Shown: positions 7,167 through 17,300 of the stretch, in pieces
Layout of the letters: every line of letters begins with the position of its first letter
How positions within the stretch are numbered: the stretch's first letter is position 1
Assembly (NCBI RefSeq): GCF_002910905.1
Contig: NZ_NEUE01000108.1
Location: forward strand, 1-64,000
DNA: 64,000 nucleotides
Source: Streptomyces sp. SM11
GTDB taxonomy: Bacteria; Actinomycetota; Actinomycetes; Streptomycetales; Streptomycetaceae
Direction of reading: 5' to 3'
The notes under the pieces: model-generated
The model's input: only the letters and a program-made list of their open reading frames with translations
What the model was told of the DNA's origin: nothing
Databases searched by the model: none
Made by a program: the position numbers and the translations under genes

Positions 7167-10100
7167 TCAGGCGTGGCGGGGGCCGTGGCCGGGGGGCGGA
7201 GTGAGGGTGGAGCGGTAGGTGCCGGACTCGCCCTCGGTGAGCGGGTTTTCCAGCGTCAGGCCGGCGGCGGCCATGCGGTCGTACTCGGCGAGGATCAGCT
7301 TCTTGGTGCGGTACTCGCCGTGCGCCTTCACGTCGTTGTCGCGGGTAACGTTGAAGGTGTCCAGGATGTACGCGGTGTCGTCGCGGGTGATGCCGTAGAG
7401 GTGGAAGAAGAGAGCGTCCAGCTCGGCGCGGATGACGGCACGGCGGTCGGGGTCCCAGCGGAAGGGGGCGCCGGAGTCGCCGAGGTCGCGGGCGAACGGG
7501 CGCATGTCGGTTGCCGTGTAAGTGAGTTCAACTACACGACGTGTGATGAAAGTAGCGTGAGCGAACAGGGCATTTGGAGTCGGAACGGGAAGCTGGCGCC
7601 AGGTGAAATACTTCATGCTGGTGCCGCCGATTTTCTGACGGCTTGAGTAGTCGAACACGAGGGACGTCTGACAGGCCCCAAGGAGTGAGACAAGTGCCGG
7701 ATCCCCTTGAGGAAGCTCAAGCAGAAACTTGTCACCCACGCCTGCCACGGGCAGGAAGGCGGGGATCGCAGTCCGTGCATCGCTCGCTCGGCAGATGTCA
7801 CGCCAACCGAGGACCCACTCCCGGTCCCATCCCTTGGCAGCCAGACGGCTGCGTACGCCTGACTCCATGATTGGCTCGCCGTTCTTGTCGACCTCTCCGG
7901 TCGGAACATCCTGCTCCGGCACCCAATAGCGAGGCAGCGGCGCCGCAGCGGCGTCCTGATGCTGCTCCACGGTGACGCGCGGAAGGGTGCCCTTGTTGAG
8001 CTGCTTCTCCGTGGCGTTCTCATAGGTGGAGAAGCGGTGGTCATAGTGGTGCAGCATCTTTGCTTCGTACAACGGGAGCAGACGCTCCTCGTCGCGGACG
8101 AGCACGTTTCCATCAAGGGCCCAGCCGGACTTGATCAGGTCGTCGAAAGTCTCGTTGTCCTGGGCGGAGGGACGGAACAGGTGGGAGTCGTTCGACATGT
8201 GGAACATGGCCATGAACGAGATGTCCCAAGGATTCCCGTCCGTCTTCTTGGATTCGTTGATCAGGACCGGAACCCTGCGGAAGATACCCAGAGTGACATC
8301 AGCGTCCCGTTTGTGACTGAAAACAGGACACGTTCCCGTGTTCGGGTTCATGGTCAGGATGTCCTCGGCCGCCATCAGGTAGCTGCGATCAGGGATCTGC
8401 TCAGGCTGCCGCACCTTGAACACCATCTGGATCGGCGCACGCAGATCGCCCGAACCGCGCAGCATGAACAGACAGAACCGCAGCTGGTTGTGGACCTCGG
8501 GGAAGACCTTGTCCTCGTTCTCGAAGTCGTAGAGCGCGGCAAGCTGCCCCTTCGTCACGATGTCCTTGAAGAAGAACTGCGTAGTAGCGTCCGTAGCGAT
8601 CCCCGTAGGCACGATCACCCCCGTCCGCCCCCGAGGCCCCGTCAGCGTCCGGTCCGTCTCCGTGAACACGGCGTACGTGTTGATGTCCCCCCGCCCCGTC
8701 AACGGGAACCGGGCGCTGGACCGCAGGAAGTGGCTCTCGCCCTCCGCCCGGCGCTTCGCCGCCTCGAACTCGGCGTACAGGCGCTCGCCGTCGCGGTCGT
8801 CCCGCAGCTCCGCGATGCGCCGCTTCCGCGCGGCGGCGTTCTTGGCCTCCGCGATGCGCGGGTCGCGCTGGGCGAAGAACTCCTGTTCCTGGAGCTTCAC
8901 CCGCTCCCACGGCGGGTTCCCCACCACCGCGTCGAACCCCCCGGCCCACCCCGTCCCCGGCTGCACGCCCTCCCCCGACTCCGGGACGGCGAACACCTCC
9001 GGGAACTCCAGGTGCCAGTGGAAGAAGCGGTAGCGGTCCCGCAGCTCCAGGATCTCCTGGTGGGTCGAGTCCGGCACCACCGTCTGGTCCCGGTTCCGCA
9101 GCGCACGGAACACCTGGTCCGTCGGAGCCTCCGGCGCCCCCGCGTACTTCGGCCACACGAACGCCGCGCACCACGCGTCGGCGGCGTGGAGGTCGTGGAC
9201 GTACGCGGCCGACTCCGTGTACGCCCGGTACGCGGACTCCTGAGCCCGCACGTCCTCCAGGCGGTCGGAGGCGGCCAGCGTGATCCGCGCCAGCTCAACC
9301 GCGTACCGCTCGTTGCTCGGCAGGGTCTCCGTGTCGAACAGGAGCTCGTCCTGGCCGCCCCGCTGGGCCTTGTTGCGCTTGACCAGCGCCGAGGCGTACT
9401 TCCGGTCGTCGCCCTCGATCGGCTTGAACGCGTCGTCGGGGACGCCCTCCCCGAGCAGCTTCGGTGTTGTGCCGATCAGGCCGTTTCCGCGCTTCACGTG
9501 GGCGTCCAGGAACCCGAGCGCCCGGCCCGGCTCCATGGCCTCCAGCCACAGCGACACCTTCGCCAGCTCCACGGCCATCGGGTTCAGGTCGACGCCGTAG
9601 ATGCAGCGGGAGACGACCTCGCGCAGGGCGTGGCGCATCGCGCCGGGGGTCGGCTCGGGGTTGTGCTCGCGGACCGAGGCCACCCGCTTGGCGATGCGGC
9701 GGGCCGAGGCGACCAGGAAGTGGCCGGAGCCGCAGGCCGGGTCGCAGACCGTCAGGGACAGCAGCTCGGCGACGATGTCGTCGGCCGGGTCGGGCCGGCC
9801 CGCAGCGGCGGCGCGCTGCTCGCCCCGCTTGACGGCGTCGTCTATGACCGGGGTGAGGGTGGTGTCCAGCAGGCACTCGATGAGCGAGGACGGAGTGTAG
9901 TAACTGCCCGTCGTCTTACGGGTGTTGCCCGCCACCTCCACCAGCTCGAAGGAGCGGTCGGCGGCGGAGTGCTTCGGCTCCAGCTCCAGCAGGGACTCGT
10001 AGACCGAGCCCAGTTCCTCGGCGTCCAGGTGGCGGTAGTCCACCGGCCGCCACCGGCGGGCGCCGGGGTCGCGGACCTGGGCGAGGTGGCGGACGGCGGC

Positions 10101-11291
10101 GAGCAGCGACTCGTTGGACAGCTTCAGGCCGTCCAGCGGGGTGTCCGCGTCGGTGCGGGAGAACAGGCCGCCGAGGCCGGGCAGCGCCAGCTCGGGGCGG
10201 CCGCCCTCGGCACCCAGCGCGTCGAGGACGATGCGCAGCGCCTCGTACTGGTCGCCGTGGGCCGTGCCCTGGCGGCGGCGGGCGCGTTCGCGGAGCCGGG
10301 CGGAGGAGAAGTACCGCTCGTACGCCTTGCGTCGGGGGTCGTCGGGCGCCCCGTCGAGCAGGGCCCCGCGGTCCTCGGCGACGAACACGAACAGCAGCCG
10401 GTAGACGAGGCGCAGCAGGGCGTCCCGCAGCGCCTTGGGGTCGGTGTCCTCCCGCAGTGCGGCGTTGTCCGGGTGGCGCAGGAAGCCGGTGCCGAGGACG
10501 GTCAGGGCGTTCTGCACGCCCAGGCGCAGCTGGTCCAGGGCGCGGGTGCCCGAGGTGACGGCCTCGGCACGCCACTTCTCCAGCCAGCACCCCGAGGCCG
10601 CCGTGCCCTCCGCCACCGTGAACCGGGAGGCGTGCAGCAGGCTGTACAGCAGGACGAACTCGCTGAACAGCTCACCGTCGAACAGGGCTTCCAGGTCGAA
10701 CTCGACGTAGGCGGCCGTGGAGAACGACGAGGAGTCGCGGAGCAGCCGCAGATGGCGGCCGTTGGTGACGATCGCCCACAGGTGGGCCTCGGTGCGGTTG
10801 AGGCAGTCCTGGACCAGGGACTGGGGCGGCACCTGGCCGGCGGCCGGACGCTTGTCGAGTTCCTGGTTCCACGCGACCTGGTGGACGAGCGCGGGGCCGT
10901 GGCGGTGGGAGATCCGGAACCGCTTGTCCGGGTCGGAGTCGGCGGGGACGCCCGCCGCGCCGATCTCCGTCAGCGCGCCGAAGTCCAGTTTGCGGAAGAG
11001 CTGCGCGAGCCAGTCGGTGCCGGCCCGGCCCGTGGGGTCGGCGGCGGGCACGCCGGTCTTCGGGTCCGAGGGCAGGGCTGCGCGCAGGTCGCGCCAGAGC
11101 GGCTTGAGGTACTCCCAGGCGCGCTCGGCCTCGTCGCGTACGGGTACGGAGGCGGGCATCCCGTAGTCGGCGGGCCGGGTGCCCGGCAGGTTCCGTGCCT
11201 CGGCGACGCGCAGCAGCATGTCGGCGGGGAGCAGACCGCCGACGGTGGTGACCGAGGTGAAGGCGAGGGCGGTGCGGGTGGCGGCGGACAT
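7167..11291 (-). CDS. Eco57I/PglX-type N6-adenine DNA methyltransferase
   Basis: A 1374-aa protein. A long N-terminal region precedes a class I methyltransferase core with GSYYTPSSLI at about residue 463, SAM-binding DPACGSGHFL at about 515 and catalytic NPPW at about 789. A C-terminal target-recognition-like region follows. Large Eco57I-fold enzymes of this architecture are the modification subunits of DISARM class 1 (DrmMI) and BREX/Pgl (PglX/BrxX), where methylation marks self DNA. The start overlaps the stop of the SNF2 helicase gene (TGATG at 11289-11293). No separate endonuclease motif is obvious in it. Inference: it provides host marking, or acts itself as a toxic modifier as in Pgl. 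Confidence 0.88.
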   Translation of the reverse strand: MSAATRTALAFTSVTTVGGLLPADMLLRVAEARNLPGTRPADYGMPASVPVRDEAERAWEYLKPLWRDLRAALPSDPKTGVPAADPTGRAGTDWLAQLFRKLDFGALTEIGAAGVPADSDPDKRFRISHRHGPALVHQVAWNQELDKRPAAGQVPPQSLVQDCLNRTEAHLWAIVTNGRHLRLLRDSSSFSTAAYVEFDLEALFDGELFSEFVLLYSLLHASRFTVAEGTAASGCWLEKWRAEAVTSGTRALDQLRLGVQNALTVLGTGFLRHPDNAALREDTDPKALRDALLRLVYRLLFVFVAEDRGALLDGAPDDPRRKAYERYFSSARLRERARRRQGTAHGDQYEALRIVLDALGAEGGRPELALPGLGGLFSRTDADTPLDGLKLSNESLLAAVRHLAQVRDPGARRWRPVDYRHLDAEELGSVYESLLELEPKHSAADRSFELVEVAGNTRKTTGSYYTPSSLIECLLDTTLTPVIDDAVKRGEQRAAAAGRPDPADDIVAELLSLTVCDPACGSGHFLVASARRIAKRVASVREHNPEPTPGAMRHALREVVSRCIYGVDLNPMAVELAKVSLWLEAMEPGRALGFLDAHVKRGNGLIGTTPKLLGEGVPDDAFKPIEGDDRKYASALVKRNKAQRGGQDELLFDTETLPSNERYAVELARITLAASDRLEDVRAQESAYRAYTESAAYVHDLHAADAWCAAFVWPKYAGAPEAPTDQVFRALRNRDQTVVPDSTHQEILELRDRYRFFHWHLEFPEVFAVPESGEGVQPGTGWAGGFDAVVGNPPWERVKLQEQEFFAQRDPRIAEAKNAAARKRRIAELRDDRDGERLYAEFEAAKRRAEGESHFLRSSARFPLTGRGDINTYAVFTETDRTLTGPRGRTGVIVPTGIATDATTQFFFKDIVTKGQLAALYDFENEDKVFPEVHNQLRFCLFMLRGSGDLRAPIQMVFKVRQPEQIPDRSYLMAAEDILTMNPNTGTCPVFSHKRDADVTLGIFRRVPVLINESKKTDGNPWDISFMAMFHMSNDSHLFRPSAQDNETFDDLIKSGWALDGNVLVRDEERLLPLYEAKMLHHYDHRFSTYENATEKQLNKGTLPRVTVEQHQDAAAAPLPRYWVPEQDVPTGEVDKNGEPIMESGVRSRLAAKGWDREWVLGWRDICRASDARTAIPAFLPVAGVGDKFLLELPQGDPALVSLLGACQTSLVFDYSSRQKIGGTSMKYFTWRQLPVPTPNALFAHATFITRRVVELTYTATDMRPFARDLGDSGAPFRWDPDRRAVIRAELDALFFHLYGITRDDTAYILDTFNVTRDNDVKAHGEYRTKKLILAEYDRMAAAGLTLENPLTEGESGTYRSTLTPPPGHGPRHA

Positions 11292-14266
11292 CAGGCTTCG
11301 GCTCCGGACACGTGAGAAGCGGGCGCGGCGGCGGGCTGCTGCGGCAGGTAGACGTAGACGCCGAGGACGTCGGCGGGCTCCTGCGGGACGACCTTGAGAC
11401 CGCGGACGATCTCCTCGTTCGCCTTGCGGACCCGGCGGTGCGAGGCGTCGAGCTCGGAGGCCAGGCGGGTGCCGTACGCGGTGAGGTGCCCGGCGAGGTC
11501 CGGCAGCGCGCCCAGGTCCCGGGCGATCTGGTTGCGGACCAGCTGCTCGTGGGTGTTCCCGGAGGCGCGGACCGTGAGCAGGGCGGTGGTCGCGTCGTCG
11601 TCGAGCCAGCGGGCGCGCGACGGCATCCCCTCGTAGGCGAGGAGGCGGGCGTCCTCGGCGACGAGCTGCCGTTCGCCGGTACGGGACGGGAGCGTGAGGT
11701 GGAAGCGGTAGCGGACCAGCAGGAGCGTGGTGCGGACGGTGACCGCGTCCGTGGTGACCACACCGCAGCGGCGGGCGGGGCGGGGGCCGGGGGTGCTCGC
11801 GTCGAGCGCCGAGTCCAGGACGTAGGAGGCGATGGCGCCGATCGCCGGGTCGGTGCGGACCAGGGCCGCCTCGCCGCGGCCGATCGCCGGTGTGGTGCGG
11901 AAGGGGATCTGCCGGTCCTCCTCGACCAGCCGTCCGCCGAGCGTCGCGGCGAGCGCGTCCCGCAGACCGGCGGGGGCGCCGCCGGCCTGGGCGGTGAAGT
12001 CGCCGGTGCCGTCACCCGGGTCCCGTACCAGCGCGTCCAGGTCGCGCAGCGCCTCCACGGCGAAGTCGCGGACCTCCTCGGCGCCGCCGAGCGCGGCCCG
12101 TACGGCGGCGACCTCGCGCGCCACCTCCTCGGGGTGGATCGCGCGCTGGGCGTACTTGGAACGGGACGTCTTCTCGCGCTCGGCCGCGGAGTTCCACTCG
12201 CGCTCGATACGGTCCAGCGACTCCTGATGCCCGTCCAGGTCGAACAGGCTCTCCTGGCTGCCCTGCCGCCCGTGCAGCAACAGCCACTCCACCACCGCGT
12301 CGGTGACGCCCGAGGCGGTCTCGTCGGGCACGGACACGGAGATGCCGAGGTCCTTCATGATCTGGCGGTGCTTCATGAACAGCACCTCCAGGACCTTGCC
12401 GTCGATGCCGTTGTCCTCACCGAACATGGTGATGACACGGACCTGGTCGCGCTTCTGCCCGTAGCGGTCGACACGGCCCTCGCGCTGGTCGTGGCGGGTG
12501 GGGTTCCACGCCAGGTCGTAGTGGACGACGGCGTCGAAGTGGTGCTGGAGGTTCACGCCCTCGGAGAGGCAGTCGGTGGCGATCAGGACCCGGCGGGCGG
12601 CCGGGTCGGGGGCGTCCCCGTCGGCCCCGGCATCCCCGGCCGCTTCGGCGGCGAGCTGCTCGATGCGCTCCAGCCGCTGCTGCGGGGAGAGGGCCCCGGT
12701 CACCGCGGCGATCTTCGTCCGCCGGCCGAGCTTGCCGTCCAGCTGCGTGGCGAGGTACTCGGCGGTGGGGATGTAGCGGCAGAAGACGATGGGGCTGTAA
12801 CCGTCGGCGATGAGGCCCTTCAGGTGCCGGGTGAGCGCCTTCAGCTTCGCGTCGCCGGCCGGGCCGACGAGCTCGGCGGCCCGCTCGGAGAGTTCGAGCA
12901 GCCGGGCACCCGCCTCCTCCGACTCGGCAGCCCCCGGCGCCACGTCCATGCCTTCGAGCCGGTCGTTGTCGGCGGAGTCGGCGGCCACCGGGGAGCCCAG
13001 CGCATCCGCCTCCTGCGCGGTGCGCGCGGTGGCGGACTCGGAGCGGGTCTTCAGGGTCTGCGCGGCGGCGGCGGGCGAGGACACCATCGAACGCAGCAGC
13101 GCGATCACCGACCACCAGGCGATCCGGGACTCGCGCCTGCCCTGCTCGCCCGCGGCCGCGACGCGGTCACGGGCGTAGGCGATGGCGTCGTCGAGCAACG
13201 CCCGGTAGGCGGGCGTGAGTTTGTACGGCTCGTCCTTCGTCCAGCGGTCGGACGGGAAGGCCGTCCGCTGGACCTGGGAGTCGTCGGCGAGACCGTCCTT
13301 CTTCGTGAGGTACTCACGGACATCGGCGCGCTTGCGGGCCACGAAGTGCTCGGCGAGCCTCGCCCGGCCCGCCGGGGACTCCAGGTCCAGGGTCGCGAGT
13401 TCGGGCCGCACCACGCCGAGCAGGTTGCGGAACGCCGACTCCTTGCCCGAGTGCGGAGTGGCGGTCAGCAGCAGCAGATGCCGGTCCGCGTCCGCGGAGA
13501 CCTTGCGCAGCAGCTCGTGACGGAGCTGGTTCGTACCGGACGCCGCCCCCTGCCCGGCGTCGTCGGCGGTCACACAGGAGTGGGCCTCGTCGACGATCAC
13601 CAGGTCGGGACAGTGGCGTACGAAGTCCTCGCGGTGCCGGGTCGACTTGATGAAGTCCGTCGAGATGATGGTGTACGGGTGCTTGTCGAACAGGGACTGG
13701 CCGAGATCCAGACCGCGCTCCAGGCGGGACACCGTGGAGGCCAGGACCAGTTCGGCCTCGATGCCGAACTTCTCCCGCAGCTCGGACTGCCACTGCTCGG
13801 CCAGCGAGGGGGAGCAGAGCACCGTCAGCCGGGTCGCCTCGCCCTGCGCGAGCAGCTCCTTGGCGATCAGCCCGGCCTCGATCGTCTTGCCGATACCGAC
13901 ATCGTCCGAGATCAGCAGCCGCACGGTCCGCTGCCGCAGCGCCATCAGCAACGGGACCAGCTGATAGGCCCGGGGCTCCACGGCGATCGAGGCCAGCGAG
14001 CGGAACGGGCCCGCACCCGAACGGAACCCGATGCGCAGCGCCGTGCGCAGCAGACCGGCGGACCGCTGGTCGCCCACGTCGGACGGGCTCGGCGCCGCGA
14101 ACTCCGCCGGACGCACCTCCTCGAAGGCGGGGAAGACGGCCGCGATGTCGTCCTCGCTCCCGCCCAGGGGGCGCAGCACCAGCATGTCGGCGGCGCTCTC
14201 GGGCAGCACCACCCATTCCCGGCCACGGGCGGCGACCAGGGAGCCGGCTGTGTACGTGAGGCTCAT
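11291..14266 (-). CDS. SNF2-type helicase, DrmD-like
   Basis: A 991-aa superfamily 2 ATPase. Its N-terminus (GREWVVLPESAADML) resembles that of DISARM DrmD and RapA-like proteins. Helicase motifs are Walker A DVGIGKT at about residue 122, VDEAH at about 224, TATPHSG soon after, and the helicase C block SEGVNLQHHFDAVVHYDL, ending with REGRVDRYGQ at about 594. A C-terminal region of about 300 residues is helical and charged. DrmD is the signature helicase of class 1 DISARM and is usually next to the DrmMI methyltransferase, as here. It follows the kinase-helicase gene with a gap of about 45 nt. I rate DrmD-like as likely, not certain. Confidence 0.85.
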   Translation of the reverse strand: MSLTYTAGSLVAARGREWVVLPESAADMLVLRPLGGSEDDIAAVFPAFEEVRPAEFAAPSPSDVGDQRSAGLLRTALRIGFRSGAGPFRSLASIAVEPRAYQLVPLLMALRQRTVRLLISDDVGIGKTIEAGLIAKELLAQGEATRLTVLCSPSLAEQWQSELREKFGIEAELVLASTVSRLERGLDLGQSLFDKHPYTIISTDFIKSTRHREDFVRHCPDLVIVDEAHSCVTADDAGQGAASGTNQLRHELLRKVSADADRHLLLLTATPHSGKESAFRNLLGVVRPELATLDLESPAGRARLAEHFVARKRADVREYLTKKDGLADDSQVQRTAFPSDRWTKDEPYKLTPAYRALLDDAIAYARDRVAAAGEQGRRESRIAWWSVIALLRSMVSSPAAAAQTLKTRSESATARTAQEADALGSPVAADSADNDRLEGMDVAPGAAESEEAGARLLELSERAAELVGPAGDAKLKALTRHLKGLIADGYSPIVFCRYIPTAEYLATQLDGKLGRRTKIAAVTGALSPQQRLERIEQLAAEAAGDAGADGDAPDPAARRVLIATDCLSEGVNLQHHFDAVVHYDLAWNPTRHDQREGRVDRYGQKRDQVRVITMFGEDNGIDGKVLEVLFMKHRQIMKDLGISVSVPDETASGVTDAVVEWLLLHGRQGSQESLFDLDGHQESLDRIEREWNSAAEREKTSRSKYAQRAIHPEEVAREVAAVRAALGGAEEVRDFAVEALRDLDALVRDPGDGTGDFTAQAGGAPAGLRDALAATLGGRLVEEDRQIPFRTTPAIGRGEAALVRTDPAIGAIASYVLDSALDASTPGPRPARRCGVVTTDAVTVRTTLLLVRYRFHLTLPSRTGERQLVAEDARLLAYEGMPSRARWLDDDATTALLTVRASGNTHEQLVRNQIARDLGALPDLAGHLTAYGTRLASELDASHRRVRKANEEIVRGLKVVPQEPADVLGVYVYLPQQPAAAPASHVSGAEA

Positions 14267-14311
14267 GGTTGTCTCAGTTCCTTGGGATGGAGGAGGGCGG
14301 CGGCGGGGCGG

Positions 14312-17300
14312 TCAACGCAGGTGGAAGTAGGCGGCGTTGTGCTCGGTGATGGCGTCCCAGTCCGCGTCCGTCGGGAAGCGCACGACGTCCCAGCCGGCGT
14401 CCTCCAGCCGGTAGCCCGCCTCGATGTCCCGCGTCGAGTCGGCCGGCCGGCCGGGGCCGTCGACGAACACGGCGAGGTTGGCGCCGTCCAGCCGGAAGAC
14501 GAGGTCGGGGCAGGCGCCCGCCTCCGGGACGAGGCTCCTGACCTCGTCCGGCAGCCGGTAGCCCTTGGCCCGGAGCCAGCCGAGCAGGTCGCCGCTCGCG
14601 ACGAGGGCCCCGAGATCCGCCTCCAGCGGGGTGGGAGAGGGCACAGGCGGCCTCTCGGCCGCGTCGTCACCGTCACCGGTCCGGTGGTGGGTGGCCGGGG
14701 CCAGCCTGCGGAACTGTTCGCTGCGGGACTCGCCGCGATCCTCCCGTTCCGTGAGGGAGCCGGCCAGCCGCTGCAGCAACGGCCGCGCCGCGTGCCGGCT
14801 CAGCCTGCGGTGGTGCGTCTGGTTGGCGTACGTCAGCAGGCAGGCGTAGCAGCCGCGGGCGCACCCCTCGCCGCCCACCAGCTCGCCCTCGTCCTTGCCC
14901 GTGTCCGCGTCGAAGTGGCAGATCTCCAGGGCGGTCCGGGCGGCCTTGGCGAGCGCGCGCTTGTCCTGCTGGATGCGCCGCAGCACACCGGCGCCGCCCT
15001 CGGCGGCCTCCGTGAACAGGATGTGCCGCCGGGGGCCGTCGTCCGGGGGCAGCAGCTCGGCGGTCAGCTCGGAGTCCTCCAGCTCGAACGCCGCCTCGAT
15101 GCCGCGCTCCAGCGCGTACAGGAACGACAGCGCCACCGGCTCGGGCTCCGGGTCGTCGAGCGTGACCACGAGGATGTTGCGGCGGTCCTCCACGTACGGC
15201 AGGACCCGCTTCTTGCGGCGCTTCTCGTTGCCGTCGTCGTCGACCACCGGCATGCCGGTGGAGGACGACGGCATGCCGGTTCCCTCGATGGCGTCCGCGG
15301 CGGCCCGGTCGTTGAGCCAGCGGCCGTCGCCGAGGTCGAGCCAGTAGCCGTCCGGCTCGCCCTCCTTGTCACGGACCCGGCCGAGGTTGGTGATGCGTAC
15401 GGTCGCCGAGTCGCCGTAGTCCACGGTGAGGACGGGCAGGCCGTCGGCGTCGGTGACCTGCGAGGTGAGGCGGCCCTTGCGGGCCCCGTGGTCCTGGAAC
15501 GCGTACGAGGTCTCCAGACGGAAACCGGCCCGGCGGCGCTCCTCCTCGTCGGAGGAGATCCGCTCGCGCGGGGTGGTGTACACGGTGTGCAGGTGGAGCA
15601 GACCGGTGCGCTTGTTCCGCAGCTCCTCACCGCACATCGTGCACCGGTCCACGCCGGGCCGGACGGCGTAGTGGTACCCGCAGCCGTCGCAGCGCCGCGC
15701 CTCCGCCGTCGCCAGGTCGCCCGAGGCGTCCGGCGGCAGCTGCACACGGGTGACCTGGTAGCGGGCGCCCTCGTGGTAGATGAGCGCGCCGGGGCCGAAC
15801 TCCCGGATCGCGAGGAACCGGGGACGCTGCAGGTAGTCGCCGTCGGCATTGCGGCGGTTGCCGGAACGCGGGATGTACGCGGCCAGCGGCAGCCGGGGAA
15901 AGCTGTAGCCGGGCAGGAACCCCTCGGACGCCAGATAGCGGTACGGGTTGAAGTCGCTCATCACCGACTTGCTGTCGGACGAGCGGTTCAGCAGCAGGTT
16001 CGTCTGGGTCTCCGCCTCGCGGCGCCGGGTACGGGCCTGGACCTGCTGCCCCTGCGACAGCGTGTGGTCGACGACGCGCTTGTTCTGCTCGTACTGGTCG
16101 ACGACGGCCGCGCGGAACAGGTCCCGCCACCGGTCGAAGGAGTCGTCGAACCGCTGCGGGGCCCGCTCGATCCGATCCTCGATCCACTCGTCGTACCACC
16201 AGGTGGTGTCGGCGAACAGGCTCCTCAGCGGATCGAGGACCGCATGGGCGACGGAGACCGCGCGTCGGCGGGCACCCTCGTCCAGAGAGTCTTCGCGGAT
16301 GTGGGAGTGCAGCGGCAGACGCATCTGCGGATCAGGACGGTCGCTGCCGTCCGGGTCGTAGGCCACGTCGACGACGTCCGGGACCGCGATACCCAGCTTC
16401 ATCCCCGTCTCCGCCAGCCAGATGCCCTGCACATGGGAGCGGACCAGGTCCTCGTTCGCGAGGTCGAGGCGCGGCGGCGCCACCTGCCCGGCCACCATGT
16501 CCTGGGACCGGCGGAAGTAGTACTGGTCGTGGCTGTTGCCCGTGGCGCAGTACGTGGTCACCAGCGCCGGCTGACCGGAGCGGCCCGCCCGGCCCGAACG
16601 CTGGGCGTAGTTCGCCGGGGTCGGCGGCACATTGCGCATCATCACGGCGTTGAGCGACGAGATGTCGACACCCAGCTCCATCGTCGGCGAGCAGTACAGC
16701 AGGGGCAGCTCGGCCGTGCGGAAATGGCCCTCGCGCTCCAGCCGTTCCTCCGGAGTGACCTGCGCGGTGTGCTCCCGGGCGAACAGGCCGGCCAGCTCGG
16801 CCGACGCCGTCCGGTACAGGTCGCGGAAGAACGGGTTGACGCGCGGGCCCTCACCGCTGGTGTACGTGCGGGCCAGCGGGTCGATCGCGCCCCGCTCACC
16901 GCTCCCGGCCCGCCAGACCAGGGCGGCGGCCGACACCCGGTAGCCGGTGCGCTTCTGGGCCGCCCGGCGACGGAAGGCCGGACCGGAGTGTTCGGGAGTC
17001 GCATCCACCTCGCGCACGAGTTCCGCTGCGAGCAGCACCTTCAGCAGGTCCTCGATGACGGTCTGGACGTCGTCCTGCGGAAGATCACGCAGCTCGGGCA
17101 TGTTCCGCCGCAGGTACTTTCCGAACTTGCCGCGGGCCGACAGGAACAGCGCGGAGCGCTCCATCCCCGGCTTCGAACCGTACGGGTAGGCGGTGCCCAC
17201 GGCGGGCCGGTCGCTCTCGCTCAGCACCCACGGCCCGGTCAGCCGCTCCTCGCTGGCACGCAGCAACGTGTCGAAGTCGTCCCGGAAGTACTGCACGTCG